A stretch of DNA of 64,000 nt. It comes from Clostridium sp. Marseille-Q2269. Its GTDB lineage: Bacteria; Bacillota; Clostridia; Clostridiales; Clostridiaceae. Below are positions 54,091 to 61,495 of the stretch, piece after piece. Positions within the stretch are counted from its first letter, which is position 1. The number at the start of each line of letters is the position of its first letter. Where the stretch lies: assembly GCF_943736985.1 (NCBI RefSeq), contig NZ_CALSFS010000005.1, positions 124,001-188,000 of the forward strand, written 5' to 3'. The translations under genes and the position numbers were made by a program. The notes beneath the pieces are model-generated. The model did no database searches and was not told where the DNA came from. It saw only the letters and a list, made by a program, of their open reading frames with translations.

Positions 54091-54816
54091 TCAACTCCTT
54101 AAACATTCTTTATAAGTTCCCACTTTATTTATTAATAAATTTTCTAACTTTTTAAAATCATAATTTCTTTGTTCAAAATTATTAAATCTATCTATTTTAT
54201 TATTTGATGCAGACGCACTACTTAAGGTTTTATTATTTCTAATGCTCCATTTAGTATAATTAAATACATTCTTTACATTACTTTGACTTAAAGCATATTT
54301 ATAGCCCTCTAGCACCTTTTTAGCATCATTATTAGTAAGTTGTAAAAGTTCATATGATTCTTTTTTATTAAATCCAGTTTCATTAGCCACCAATTCTACG
54401 CTCTTATCTTCTATTTCTTCTTTATTCTCTAAAACCTCATCTATATAAACTTGTCCTTTCACTGGATCATTACCATCACTATCAATGGGATTTTCTTTTA
54501 CTTGTGTATTTTTTATTTCTTCTTTATTTTGTTTTTTAGATTCAACTTTAAATTTTAAAATATATTCATATACAAACTTTCCTTTTATTCTTTTTTTAGT
54601 TTGTATAAGTATTTCTTTGTCTTTTAATTCCTTCCATGCTTTTCTAAAGGCAGTCTCTCCATATCCACTAATGGATTTTATATGGTCTCTGTTTAATCTA
54701 AAATCCTTTTTACCTACATGATGTTGTATTTTGGCATAAAGCAAAAACGCATTTCCTGATAGACCTAAATCAAAAATTAATATATTTGATATTTGACTAA
54801 ATCCTTTAGTTTCCAT
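54091..54816 (-). CDS. Winged-helix replication-initiator-like protein
   Basis: 241 residues. Residues 1-90 form a helix-turn-helix domain: ISNILIFDLGLSGNAFLLYAKIQHH, then DHIKSISGYGETAFRKAWKELKDKEILIQTKKR. This layout is common in phage replisome organisers and plasmid RepA/DnaD-like proteins. A charged linker and a C-terminal helical part (about 145-205) follow. ATG 54816 is chosen because AGGGGG lies 8 bases upstream. Its start abuts three palindromic sites that may be its operators or replication iterons. Confidence 0.6.
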   Translation of the reverse strand: METKGFSQISNILIFDLGLSGNAFLLYAKIQHHVGKKDFRLNRDHIKSISGYGETAFRKAWKELKDKEILIQTKKRIKGKFVYEYILKFKVESKKQNKEEIKNTQVKENPIDSDGNDPVKGQVYIDEVLENKEEIEDKSVELVANETGFNKKESYELLQLTNNDAKKVLEGYKYALSQSNVKNVFNYTKWSIRNNKTLSSASASNNKIDRFNNFEQRNYDFKKLENLLINKVGTYKECLRS

Positions 54817-54835
54817 AATGTTAACCCCCTTGGTC

Positions 54836-54925
54836 AAACTTAGTTAAGTTATATTTAGATAATACACCCTTAACGAAACTTAGTCAAGTGTATTTCCTAA
54901 AAAAATAACTAAACTTAGTTAAGTT
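54836..54925. repeat. Three palindromic repeats, operator or iteron set
   Basis: AAACTTAGTTAAGTT at 54836-54850, AAACTTAGTCAAGTG at 54876-54890 and AAACTTAGTTAAGTT at 54911-54925. The perfect copies are dyads of AACTTA and TAAGTT around GT. They sit between the divergent replication-like gene and the ribbon-helix-helix gene; the third overlaps the promoter (TATAAT just downstream) of the latter. Confidence 0.7.
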
Positions 54926-54965
54926 ATGTTATAATAGATTTATAGATATTATTGGAGGTTTAAAT

Positions 54966-55133
54966 ATGGATAAAAAAAATAATGATTTAAAGACACGTCA
55001 GAGATATACAGCTTCATACGATAAAGAACTATTAGAAGCCTTAAAACATTTATCCAAAGAAACTAAAATTCCTTTAAGTAAATTATTAGATGAGGCTATA
55101 ATTTTATTGCAAGAAAAATATGGTAGGAGATAA
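54966..55133 (+). CDS. Ribbon-helix-helix (CopG/Arc-type) regulator
   Basis: 55 residues. RQRYTASYDKELLEALKHLS is the beta strand and first helix; KIPLSKLLDEAIILLQEKYG is the second helix of a ribbon-helix-helix fold. SD TTGGAGG precedes the ATG and a terminator follows. Such proteins bind short repeated palindromes, like the three just upstream, and set plasmid copy number or repress phage genes. It probably represses itself and the divergent replication operon. Confidence 0.75.
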   Translation: MDKKNNDLKTRQRYTASYDKELLEALKHLSKETKIPLSKLLDEAIILLQEKYGRR

Positions 55134-55161
55134 CCAACTTTTATACTGGTTATCTTTTTTT
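55129..55161 (+). terminator. Terminator of the RHH gene
   Basis: Arms GATAACCA (55129-55136) and TGGTTATC (55147-55154), then T7; the left arm overlaps the stop codon. Confidence 0.8.
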
Positions 55162-55462
55162 ATTTGAATTTATACTTGACAAATCAACCACAAACTATTA
55201 TTTTATAGTATACCTTTAGGTATATATTATTTAGTTAGTTGTAGTAGTTAGTATATATTAATAATATTATTTATAAAGTATTAATAACTATAGTATTGTT
55301 ATATCGGTCGTATTACCCATATGTGGAAAATGAACTGCTGATATTGTTGTAAAATTATAAAGCAGGAGATTTTATTCTTGAAAATATTAAAAATAAATGT
55401 TTAAATAATATTAATGAAATTTTAACCATTAAATTATAAAAAATACATTGGAGGAAAATTAA
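55162..55462. other. Phage intergenic region with small dyads
   Basis: About 300 bases. Contains the palindrome TATACCTTTAGGTATA (55208-55223) and repeated TAGTTAGT-like bits. No supported gene. Confidence 0.4.
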
Positions 55463-55837
55463 ATGAATGAACAAAAAACAAAAAAATCTAAAAAACATCC
55501 AATAGTTGCACTAATATTAATATTATTTATAATTTTTATTGTTATTGCAGGTAACAAAAAAGATACTAAAGAGGCTAAAACAACAACTAATAACGTTGAA
55601 GTTAAACAAGATGAAAAAGTAAAAGTTATGGATAAATTCGTAAAAGCAAATAAGAACTTATTCGGATCCACTGAGATAGAAAAAACTGAAAAAGTTGCAA
55701 ACTGGGATAAAGGAGAAAGATATAATTTATTCTTAAAAGGTGATAAATCAGACAATTATTTTACATTATATTTTGAAGGTAATAACATAGTGGGAGTTTA
55801 CCATACTACTTCAGAAGGTAGAAAAAAATTAAAATAA
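55463..55837 (+). CDS. Membrane-anchored small phage protein
   Basis: 124 residues. Basic N-terminus (MNEQKTKKSKKHP), one membrane span at about 14-29 (IVALILILFIIFIVIAG), then a charged linker and an outside domain of about 75 residues with alternating strands (YNLFLKGDKSDNYFTLYFEGN). SD TTGGAGG precedes the ATG; a terminator follows. Topology suggests a surface protein expressed from the prophage (lysogenic conversion or superinfection exclusion are possible roles). No family recognised. Confidence 0.65.
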   Translation: MNEQKTKKSKKHPIVALILILFIIFIVIAGNKKDTKEAKTTTNNVEVKQDEKVKVMDKFVKANKNLFGSTEIEKTEKVANWDKGERYNLFLKGDKSDNYFTLYFEGNNIVGVYHTTSEGRKKLK

Positions 55838-55866
55838 AAAAGAGTGGTTCAATCCACTCTTTTTTT
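55836..55866 (+). terminator. Terminator after the membrane-anchored protein
   Basis: 12-base perfect arms ending in a T run, directly at the stop codon. Confidence 0.8.
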
Positions 55867-55911
55867 ATTCATATTATCACAAAAATATTTCACCATAGTC
55901 ATAATAAACTG

Positions 55912-55948
55912 TTGACTATGTCATTCTATTATGATATAATTATATCAT
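55912..55948 (+). promoter_or_regulatory. Strong promoter with overlapping palindrome
   Basis: -35 TTGACT (55912-55917), 17-base spacer, -10 TATAAT (55935-55940). The -10 lies inside the perfect palindrome ATGATATAATTATATCAT (55931-55948), a likely repressor site. Drives the small gene at 55970. Confidence 0.7.
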
Positions 55949-55969
55949 AAGGTGAAGGGAGGTGATAAT

Positions 55970-56125
55970 ATGAATTTAAAAGTTTTTACTCTTTATGTTA
56001 GATTATGCAAGGCTACCAACCAAATAATCTTACATGAAGAACTTAACCAGTTCGAGCAAGAACTTAAAGAAAACCCTAACATGTACGAAGTTTTCCATAA
56101 GAAACTTAAACAGTTAGGCTACTAG
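55970..56125 (+). CDS. Small phage protein, 51 residues
   Basis: Begins MNLKVFTLYVRLCKATNQII, mostly helical, with an acidic middle and basic end. A near-perfect ribosome site GGGAGGTGAT and the promoter above it show that it is expressed. No family recognised; it could be an early regulator or anti-host peptide. Confidence 0.65.
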   Translation: MNLKVFTLYVRLCKATNQIILHEELNQFEQELKENPNMYEVFHKKLKQLGY

Positions 56126-56190
56126 ATGAAAGAGGGCTAACACCCTCTTTTGTTTAATATATTATATCATAAAATTAAGGAGGGTTTAAT

Positions 56191-56499
56191 ATGTTCGAGG
56201 ACTTTTTTAATGAAATAGAATTAAACAAGCAAGAATACAAAAAGGATATAGAAATATCCTTGAATGAAGTAAATAAACAACTAGAAAAAACTAAGTTTAC
56301 AGTTGAAGAATATGCAGTAACTAGCCCTAATAGTACACCTAGTATAAAATATACTGGTACTGATCTAATAGAAGCATACAGACAATATAACGAATGGGAT
56401 AAAGACAAAAAAAATATTGTTTATGCTAGAATAGAAAAAGGTATTTTTATGGATGTAGAAATGGTTATTGACTTCAAGGTATTAAAAATAATAAAGTAG
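56191..56499 (+). CDS. Hypothetical phage protein, 102 residues
   Basis: Acidic helical start (MFEDFFNEIELNKQEYKKDIE) and a C-terminal strand-rich portion. AAGGAGG lies before the ATG. No motif or family recognised. Same strand as the small genes on either side, so probably part of one early transcript. Confidence 0.6.
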   Translation: MFEDFFNEIELNKQEYKKDIEISLNEVNKQLEKTKFTVEEYAVTSPNSTPSIKYTGTDLIEAYRQYNEWDKDKKNIVYARIEKGIFMDVEMVIDFKVLKIIK

Positions 56500-56527
56500 T
56501 ATGGTGTTAACTATGGATAAAGAATAA

Positions 56528-56698
56528 ATGAGAAATTTAAAATTAGTATGATGTATCAATATATGATTATATAATTTTTACAGATAATGAAATAATAGGG
56601 GTAACAAATAAGGCAAATCAGAATATAAAAAAGTTGAACCTGAGAACATGAAATTTATTAAATATTCTAAGAATATTATAACATTGAAAAGTAAATAA
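56528..56698 (+). pseudogene. Decayed small phage gene
   Basis: Pieces of one protein lie in different frames: MRNLKLV, then YDVSIYDYIIFTDNEIIG, then VEPENMKFIKYSKNIITLKS to TAA 56698. The first shift is near 56545-56550, the second at the A6 run before 56632. The 220-base space between genes is otherwise unexplained. By eye the joined product would be about 55 residues. Confidence 0.4.
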
Positions 56699-56719
56699 CA
56701 GAAAAAGGAGACTTTAAAA

Positions 56720-57154
56720 ATGAAGGCTTTAAAAGAAGGTTGGAAGCCTTTAGTAGATATATATACTCAATATAAAATTGATTCAGGATATGCCAATAGA
56801 ATGATAAAAAAATTCAATCATGAATATAAAGAACAAATTGGAAGAACATGGGTTGTAAAAGAAGATTTGTTTTTGCAATTTCTAGGCAAAAAAGATAATT
56901 CAAAAGATATTAATAATAAATTAATCGATTTTATAAAAGAATTGATTTTAAAAGTAGAAAAAAATAATTTAATTAATTTAGTTGATATATCACTAAAAGA
57001 AGATTCTAAAAAGCTAGTAAATGAATTAATTATAATATGTATGGATAACAACATTGACATACCAACTGATTTATTCAATGCTCTTAAAGATGGGATAATA
57101 AAAAAATACGAATTTATAGTAAATTTAATTGATAAAGCTTTTAAAGATGAATAA
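56720..57154 (+). CDS. Hypothetical phage protein, 144 residues
   Basis: First 50 residues (LKEGWKPLVDIYTQYKIDSGYANRMIKKFNHEYKEQIGRTWVV) look like a small helix-turn-helix with the GRTWVVKEDLF wing; the rest is helical. SD AAAGGAG precedes the ATG. It may bind DNA, for example as a repressor or as a partner for the genes beside it. A bidirectional terminator separates it from the lysis genes. Confidence 0.6.
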   Translation: MKALKEGWKPLVDIYTQYKIDSGYANRMIKKFNHEYKEQIGRTWVVKEDLFLQFLGKKDNSKDINNKLIDFIKELILKVEKNNLINLVDISLKEDSKKLVNELIIICMDNNIDIPTDLFNALKDGIIKKYEFIVNLIDKAFKDE

Positions 57155-57186
57155 GAGATATAGAAAAAATCTATATCTCTTATTTT
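57150..57186. terminator. Bidirectional terminator between early genes and amidase
   Basis: 14-base perfect arms 57150-57163 and 57171-57184, with A/T runs outside on both strands. Confidence 0.8.
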
Positions 57187-57203
57187 ATTGCAATATTTAA
57201 TAT

Positions 57204-58118
57204 TTAATATTTTATATATTTAGCATATACATACCCACCATGTGGAGGATAATAAATGTGTATCCAATCTCCTTCTTTTCTATATAATTGTACTTTTGTT
57301 CCATTAGGTAAAGCACCTAATATTCTAGCACTTGTAGATTTGCTCTCTCTAACATTTACACCACTAGGTGTATTTATATAGCCAGTTTTCCCATCTAAAT
57401 TAATATATCCTGTATTATTATTAATAGTTAGTTTGTTTGTAACAGGTCCATTATTCTTTTTATTATATTCTGATTTTATTTTATTATAAGTTGCTGAATC
57501 TATGACACCTGTAACTTTTAAATTACAATCTTTTTGAAAACATGTTACTGCGGTTTGTGTACCACTTCCCCAAACTCCATCAGATCCATATGATCCACAA
57601 GGATATCCGATCTTTATAAGCATAGTTTGAACTTCTTTAACATTATAAGAGCTTCCACTACTGGAGCTACTAGAAGAACCACTTATAATTGCGTTCTTTA
57701 TATCTCCTAAAGGGTATTTAGTTCCAGGACAATCCGTGGAATAGTATTCTCTATGTCCTCCAACCTTAGTAATACCATATTTATCTTTTAAGTATTTGCC
57801 AAGTTCTATAATAGCATTTTTCTGAGCCTGAGGCATTGTTTCGCTCATATAAGCCCCTTCTGCACATATTCCTATAGAATGGTCGTTCATGCCAGGACAG
57901 TGAGCCCCTATGGCATTATCGGGACGACCTTTATATATAGACCCATCTTTACGCACAAAATAATGATAACCACAACCACTCCAACCATTATTTAAATGCC
58001 ATGAATGAATATCTTGTATAGTACATTTTGAATCTTCTGCATGATGTAAAACAATAGTATTAGGACTATTTCCATAGTCCATTGATCTAAAATTTAAATT
58101 ATTATTAATTATATTCAT
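57204..58118 (-). CDS. Phage endolysin, N-acetylmuramoyl-L-alanine amidase
   Basis: 304 residues in three parts. Residues 1-145 form an amidase_2 (PGRP-like) zinc domain with zinc-site candidates in IVLHHAEDS, GYHYFVRKDG and GGHREYYSTDCPG. Residues about 155-215 form a peptidoglycan-binding domain (VQTMLIKIGYPCGSYGSDGV). Residues about 245-304 form an SH3b domain (VNVRESKSTSARILGALPNG). Cuts the amide bond between muramic acid and L-alanine in the wall at lysis. Ser-rich linker near 150. It lies 20 bases after the methylase gene. Confidence 0.92.
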   Translation of the reverse strand: MNIINNNLNFRSMDYGNSPNTIVLHHAEDSKCTIQDIHSWHLNNGWSGCGYHYFVRKDGSIYKGRPDNAIGAHCPGMNDHSIGICAEGAYMSETMPQAQKNAIIELGKYLKDKYGITKVGGHREYYSTDCPGTKYPLGDIKNAIISGSSSSSSSGSSYNVKEVQTMLIKIGYPCGSYGSDGVWGSGTQTAVTCFQKDCNLKVTGVIDSATYNKIKSEYNKKNNGPVTNKLTINNNTGYINLDGKTGYINTPSGVNVRESKSTSARILGALPNGTKVQLYRKEGDWIHIYYPPHGGYVYAKYIKY

Positions 58119-58137
58119 ATAATTACCTCCTGAAAAT

Positions 58138-58893
58138 TTAATAATTAGTTATAATAAGTTCTTTATATTTTCCTCGAGCCTTCTTTTCTCTTGATACAGA
58201 GTAATTAACCTCTACTTCTTTCATATTAAATCCCTCGTACCATTCCTTTACTTGTGGATGGTCATTTATTGTTAATAAAAACTTCCCTTTTAAATTTTTA
58301 AGTTTAGTCCTTAATATTAAATGCTCACTTTCTCCAAATTCGTTACCATATCCATCAGTTTCAAAATATGGTGGATCTGCAAAGAAAAAGCTATATTGTC
58401 TATCATATTTTTCTATTATTTTCTCAAAGGACAAATTTTCTACATAAGTATTTCTTAGCCTTTCTTTTAGATCACTTAAAGCATTTGCATAGAATATTTT
58501 TGGTGATGGCTTAGTATTAGTCCCATATCCATAATGATTACACTTACTAGCAAAACTTTGAGATATTAAATATAAAAACCTTACAGCTCTATGTATCTCT
58601 GTAAGGTGTTCTATAGTATAGTTTTTATATTCTTCAAATATATCTCGTCCTGAAAATTCATATTGTAGTAATCTTTCTATTTCTGGAGAATGGTATTTAA
58701 TCATTCTAAATAGATTTATTAATTCTTTATCTATATCATTAATAACTTCTACCTTGGATGGCTCTTTACCAAAATACACCCATCCCGCACCAAAGAATAA
58801 TTCCACGTAGCAAGTGTGTTCTGGTATCATTTTTATAATTGTTTTTCTTAATTTACTCTTCCCGCCCATTCGACTAATTGGTGGTTTTAACAT
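58138..58893 (-). CDS. Phage D12-class adenine DNA methyltransferase (Dam-like)
   Basis: 251 residues. Opening LKPPISRMGGKSKLRKTIIKMIP and VELFFGAGWVYFG form the AdoMet site (FxGxG motif); the catalytic motif IV is ADPPYFETDG near residue 165. Methylates N6 of adenine at a short site, probably to resist host restriction or to mark phage DNA; the site is not predictable here. Oddly placed between holin and amidase, i.e. expressed late. SD AAGGAAGG lies before the ATG. Confidence 0.88.
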   Translation of the reverse strand: MLKPPISRMGGKSKLRKTIIKMIPEHTCYVELFFGAGWVYFGKEPSKVEVINDIDKELINLFRMIKYHSPEIERLLQYEFSGRDIFEEYKNYTIEHLTEIHRAVRFLYLISQSFASKCNHYGYGTNTKPSPKIFYANALSDLKERLRNTYVENLSFEKIIEKYDRQYSFFFADPPYFETDGYGNEFGESEHLILRTKLKNLKGKFLLTINDHPQVKEWYEGFNMKEVEVNYSVSREKKARGKYKELIITNY

Positions 58894-58921
58894 TTGTATA
58901 GACCTTCCTTTAATTAATTTT

Positions 58922-59110
58922 TTACTCTTTATTTTCTTTTACTGCTTGTCTAGCACTGGACTGTCCAAAATAAAATCCTATTATTAATGTAAATACACTT
59001 AAGAATTCTGTACTAGATATATTAGTTTTTAGTGCTAAAGTACAGAATACTATAGTGGTTAATAATGCTATTATCTTTTTTATTTGTAGAAACTGTTTTA
59101 AAAATTCCAT
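58922..59110 (-). CDS. Probable phage holin
   Basis: 62 residues with two hydrophobic segments: about 12-28 (KKIIALLTTIVFCTLAL) and about 34-50 (TEFLSVFTLIIGFYFGQ), and a charged tail. This size and layout, next to XhlA and amidase genes, fits a class II holin that opens the membrane for the amidase. SD AAGGTAAGTGAT precedes the ATG. Confidence 0.7.
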   Translation of the reverse strand: MEFLKQFLQIKKIIALLTTIVFCTLALKTNISSTEFLSVFTLIIGFYFGQSSARQAVKENKE

Positions 59111-59126
59111 ATTATCACTTACCTTT

Positions 59127-59351
59127 CTAATTAAATTTTATTATTGCACCTAAGATGCCTAAAATAATAGCTCCAGCAATTGTACGCCAGAGCCATTTTT
59201 GATTATCTTTCATTTCTGCTATATCTTTTTCATTTTCCATAGCTTTATTATAAGCTACATCTGCCTTTTCTCTTGTGCTGTTATATCCATCTATCTTTGT
59301 CTCTATGCGGACAATTCTTTCTAGTATTTCCTGCTGTATGTTTTGCTCCAC
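59127..59351 (-). CDS. XhlA-family phage lysis protein
   Basis: 74 residues. A coiled first half (EILERIVRIETKIDGYNSTREKADVAYNKAM) is followed by one C-terminal membrane span (WLWRTIAGAIILGILGAII), as in XhlA/haemolysin-like proteins that assist the holin. The start is GTG with GGAGG 6 bases before it. Sits 16 bases before the holin. Confidence 0.82.
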   Translation of the reverse strand: MEQNIQQEILERIVRIETKIDGYNSTREKADVAYNKAMENEKDIAEMKDNQKWLWRTIAGAIILGILGAIIKFN

Positions 59352-59415
59352 ACTGCACCTCCAGTAATTAAAATTATATAAAATAAAAAAGACCTGTCTG
59401 GTCTCTACTTTTCCT

Positions 59416-59712
59416 TTATAAATTATTTAATTCTATTAATCCCATATCATAGGCTAGTTTAACTTCTTGTATTTTATTTTGTATTTCTTCTTTATTTATT
59501 TCCTCTAAAGCCTTATCCTCTATAAATTTATTAAATATTTCTTTATCCTTAGGGCAATCTTTGAAGGCTAAATAAATTCCTAATTCATTAAAGCTTATGG
59601 TTGTTAGCTTTTGAGTTTTATCTTCATCTAAAAATACATCTATATATCCTACTATTTGCAACTCCTCTTTGTTATAAATAGAACTTACTTTTTTCTCTAC
59701 ATTATAAAACAT
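59416..59712 (-). CDS. Small phage structural-region protein, 98 residues
   Basis: Starts MFYNVEKKVSSIYNKEELQIVG. ATG 59712 is chosen because GAGAGG lies 9 bases before it, and longer in-frame starts would overlap the fibre gene. Position between tail fibre and lysis genes is typical for small tail-associated proteins of Clostridium phages. No family recognised. Confidence 0.6.
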   Translation of the reverse strand: MFYNVEKKVSSIYNKEELQIVGYIDVFLDEDKTQKLTTISFNELGIYLAFKDCPKDKEIFNKFIEDKALEEINKEEIQNKIQEVKLAYDMGLIELNNL

Positions 59713-59726
59713 TAATATCATCCTCT

Positions 59727-61292
59727 CTAATCTAATCTTCTTAATTCTATTGAATTCACAATTAATTTTGAATCCCATGTGTTTACATCAAATCGAATGT
59801 GTTGAGAATCTAATGGACAGTTTGTTTCTGTAGTTGTAAATACAAACTTATTTATTCCAGTAGTTAATTTTTTACCATTCAAAATACTTAAACCAAATTG
59901 GGTTTTACTATTTAATATAAATACCTCACAATTTCCTATAGATTCACAATTTACTTGTAATTCATATCTATTATTAGGCATCAACTGGAAATGTGAAGAA
60001 AACACATATTGTTCTTCACTGTTGCTTTGAGAGCTATTGTTTTGTATAAATAATTTATTATCTTTTAACTCTACAGTTGCAGAATTATATCCCCTAACAT
60101 AAAAATTATCTAATGGTGGACATATATTAGGGTTTTTATATTTCTCTGCTAATTTATTATAATAATTATTGTTTTGATCTATCTCATTTCTACCCTTTAG
60201 CATTAGTTCAATTTCCTCATCCTTAAAAGTTTTGTTATTTAAAACTTGAATATCTTCTATAAATGAATCTGAGTATTCTAAGTCCATTGAAGCTCTGCCA
60301 AGATATAATTTATAAAGTCCTTTTGTTAATGAAGTTCTTATGGAAGCTTTATAAATATTATTATCTTTATTTTTAGCTATATAACCAGTTATCATATTGT
60401 CCTTTTTGATTATAAGTATATTACATACTTGAAATTTATTAGCTTCTGTTGTTATTGTTTCTGCGCTCAATAAACTATTATAACTTTCCCATAATCTAAG
60501 TAATTTGTTGGTGCCTTGTCTATAAAATGAAAATCTCCCATATGAATTTGCAATATTAATAATGCTTTGATTAGCTTCAAGGGATTGAGGATAAATTGCT
60601 ACACCCTTAAGTAAAACACTCCATTCTTCTCCTAGTTCTATATCAATTGGATCTATTTTATCTCGTTGTCTTACTAGTTCTAATTTTATATTTATATAAT
60701 CTAAGAATACTTTACTTGGAATAGTTCCACTGGCTGGATAACCAGAAGATATTAATATATATATTTTATTATTATTTGTAATTAGATTCCTCACCTCTGA
60801 AGAATGTGAATACATATTTTCTATCTTATCTGAATAATTAAAAGCTGTGCCTTTGTCCAACCATGAATCTAAAGTCCAATACCCTCCAGTTGGTACCCAC
60901 ATTCTACTTACACCTTTATAACCAATATTACCGCCATTATCTCCAGAACCCATAGCCCATGTATAAGCCTTTATTTCTTTAATGGAATTTTTTAAAACAG
61001 TATTAGATCCACCATATAAACTATTACACAATCCATTAAGGTCTAATTCTATAAGAAATTGTCCTTTTTCTCCAACTCCATATCCTCCATTAGGAGATAC
61101 AATATTATCTAATTTTTTTAATTTATCATATTCTTCTTGGGTAAATTCAATCCACTTAGTATCATTTGGAAATAATAATTCTGGACTATCAGCATAGTAG
61201 CACTTCATAGGACATTCTGTCATACTACCAGCTACTTTCGTAGAAAAATTATAAGGTATTTCTGTTGTATCTCCTCCTATAAAAATGCTCAT
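59727..61292 (-). CDS. Phage tail fibre or baseplate-associated protein
   Basis: 521 residues. No catalytic motif. Segments with strong beta pattern: about 215-370 resembles a concanavalin/LamG-like fold (LYKLYLGRASMDLEYSDSFIEDIQVLN), and 405-521 resembles a carbohydrate-binding jelly roll (HFQLMPNNRYELQVNCESIGN). Located downstream of the tail endopeptidase gene; likely involved in host surface binding. Host-range role is inferred from position and fold appearance. Confidence 0.65.
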   Translation of the reverse strand: MSIFIGGDTTEIPYNFSTKVAGSMTECPMKCYYADSPELLFPNDTKWIEFTQEEYDKLKKLDNIVSPNGGYGVGEKGQFLIELDLNGLCNSLYGGSNTVLKNSIKEIKAYTWAMGSGDNGGNIGYKGVSRMWVPTGGYWTLDSWLDKGTAFNYSDKIENMYSHSSEVRNLITNNNKIYILISSGYPASGTIPSKVFLDYINIKLELVRQRDKIDPIDIELGEEWSVLLKGVAIYPQSLEANQSIINIANSYGRFSFYRQGTNKLLRLWESYNSLLSAETITTEANKFQVCNILIIKKDNMITGYIAKNKDNNIYKASIRTSLTKGLYKLYLGRASMDLEYSDSFIEDIQVLNNKTFKDEEIELMLKGRNEIDQNNNYYNKLAEKYKNPNICPPLDNFYVRGYNSATVELKDNKLFIQNNSSQSNSEEQYVFSSHFQLMPNNRYELQVNCESIGNCEVFILNSKTQFGLSILNGKKLTTGINKFVFTTTETNCPLDSQHIRFDVNTWDSKLIVNSIELRRLD

Positions 61293-61294
61293 AA

Positions 61295-61495
61295 TTAGAC
61301 CTCAATTTTATTTTCTTTTACATAATCTTCTAACGCTTTTACATGTTCCAATAAATCAGTATTTAGTGCTATGAATGATTTTTTTATGTTGTCTTCGATT
61401 ATCTCTCCAGTGATCTCATTTACATTTGAACATGTGTAGGCTATTCTCTTACCTTCACTTCTATTTACTATTGCTATTCCTGTTAATACTTTCAT
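61295..61495 (-). CDS. Small tail-region protein, 66 residues
   Basis: MKVLTGIAIVNRSEGKRIAYTCSNVNEITGEI looks like two short strands, then a helical acidic tail. Similar small proteins sit between tail spike and fibre in many Clostridium and Bacillus phages. AGGGGG lies 7 bases before the ATG, inside the end of the previous gene. Function unknown. Confidence 0.65.
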   Translation of the reverse strand: MKVLTGIAIVNRSEGKRIAYTCSNVNEITGEIIEDNIKKSFIALNTDLLEHVKALEDYVKENKIEV

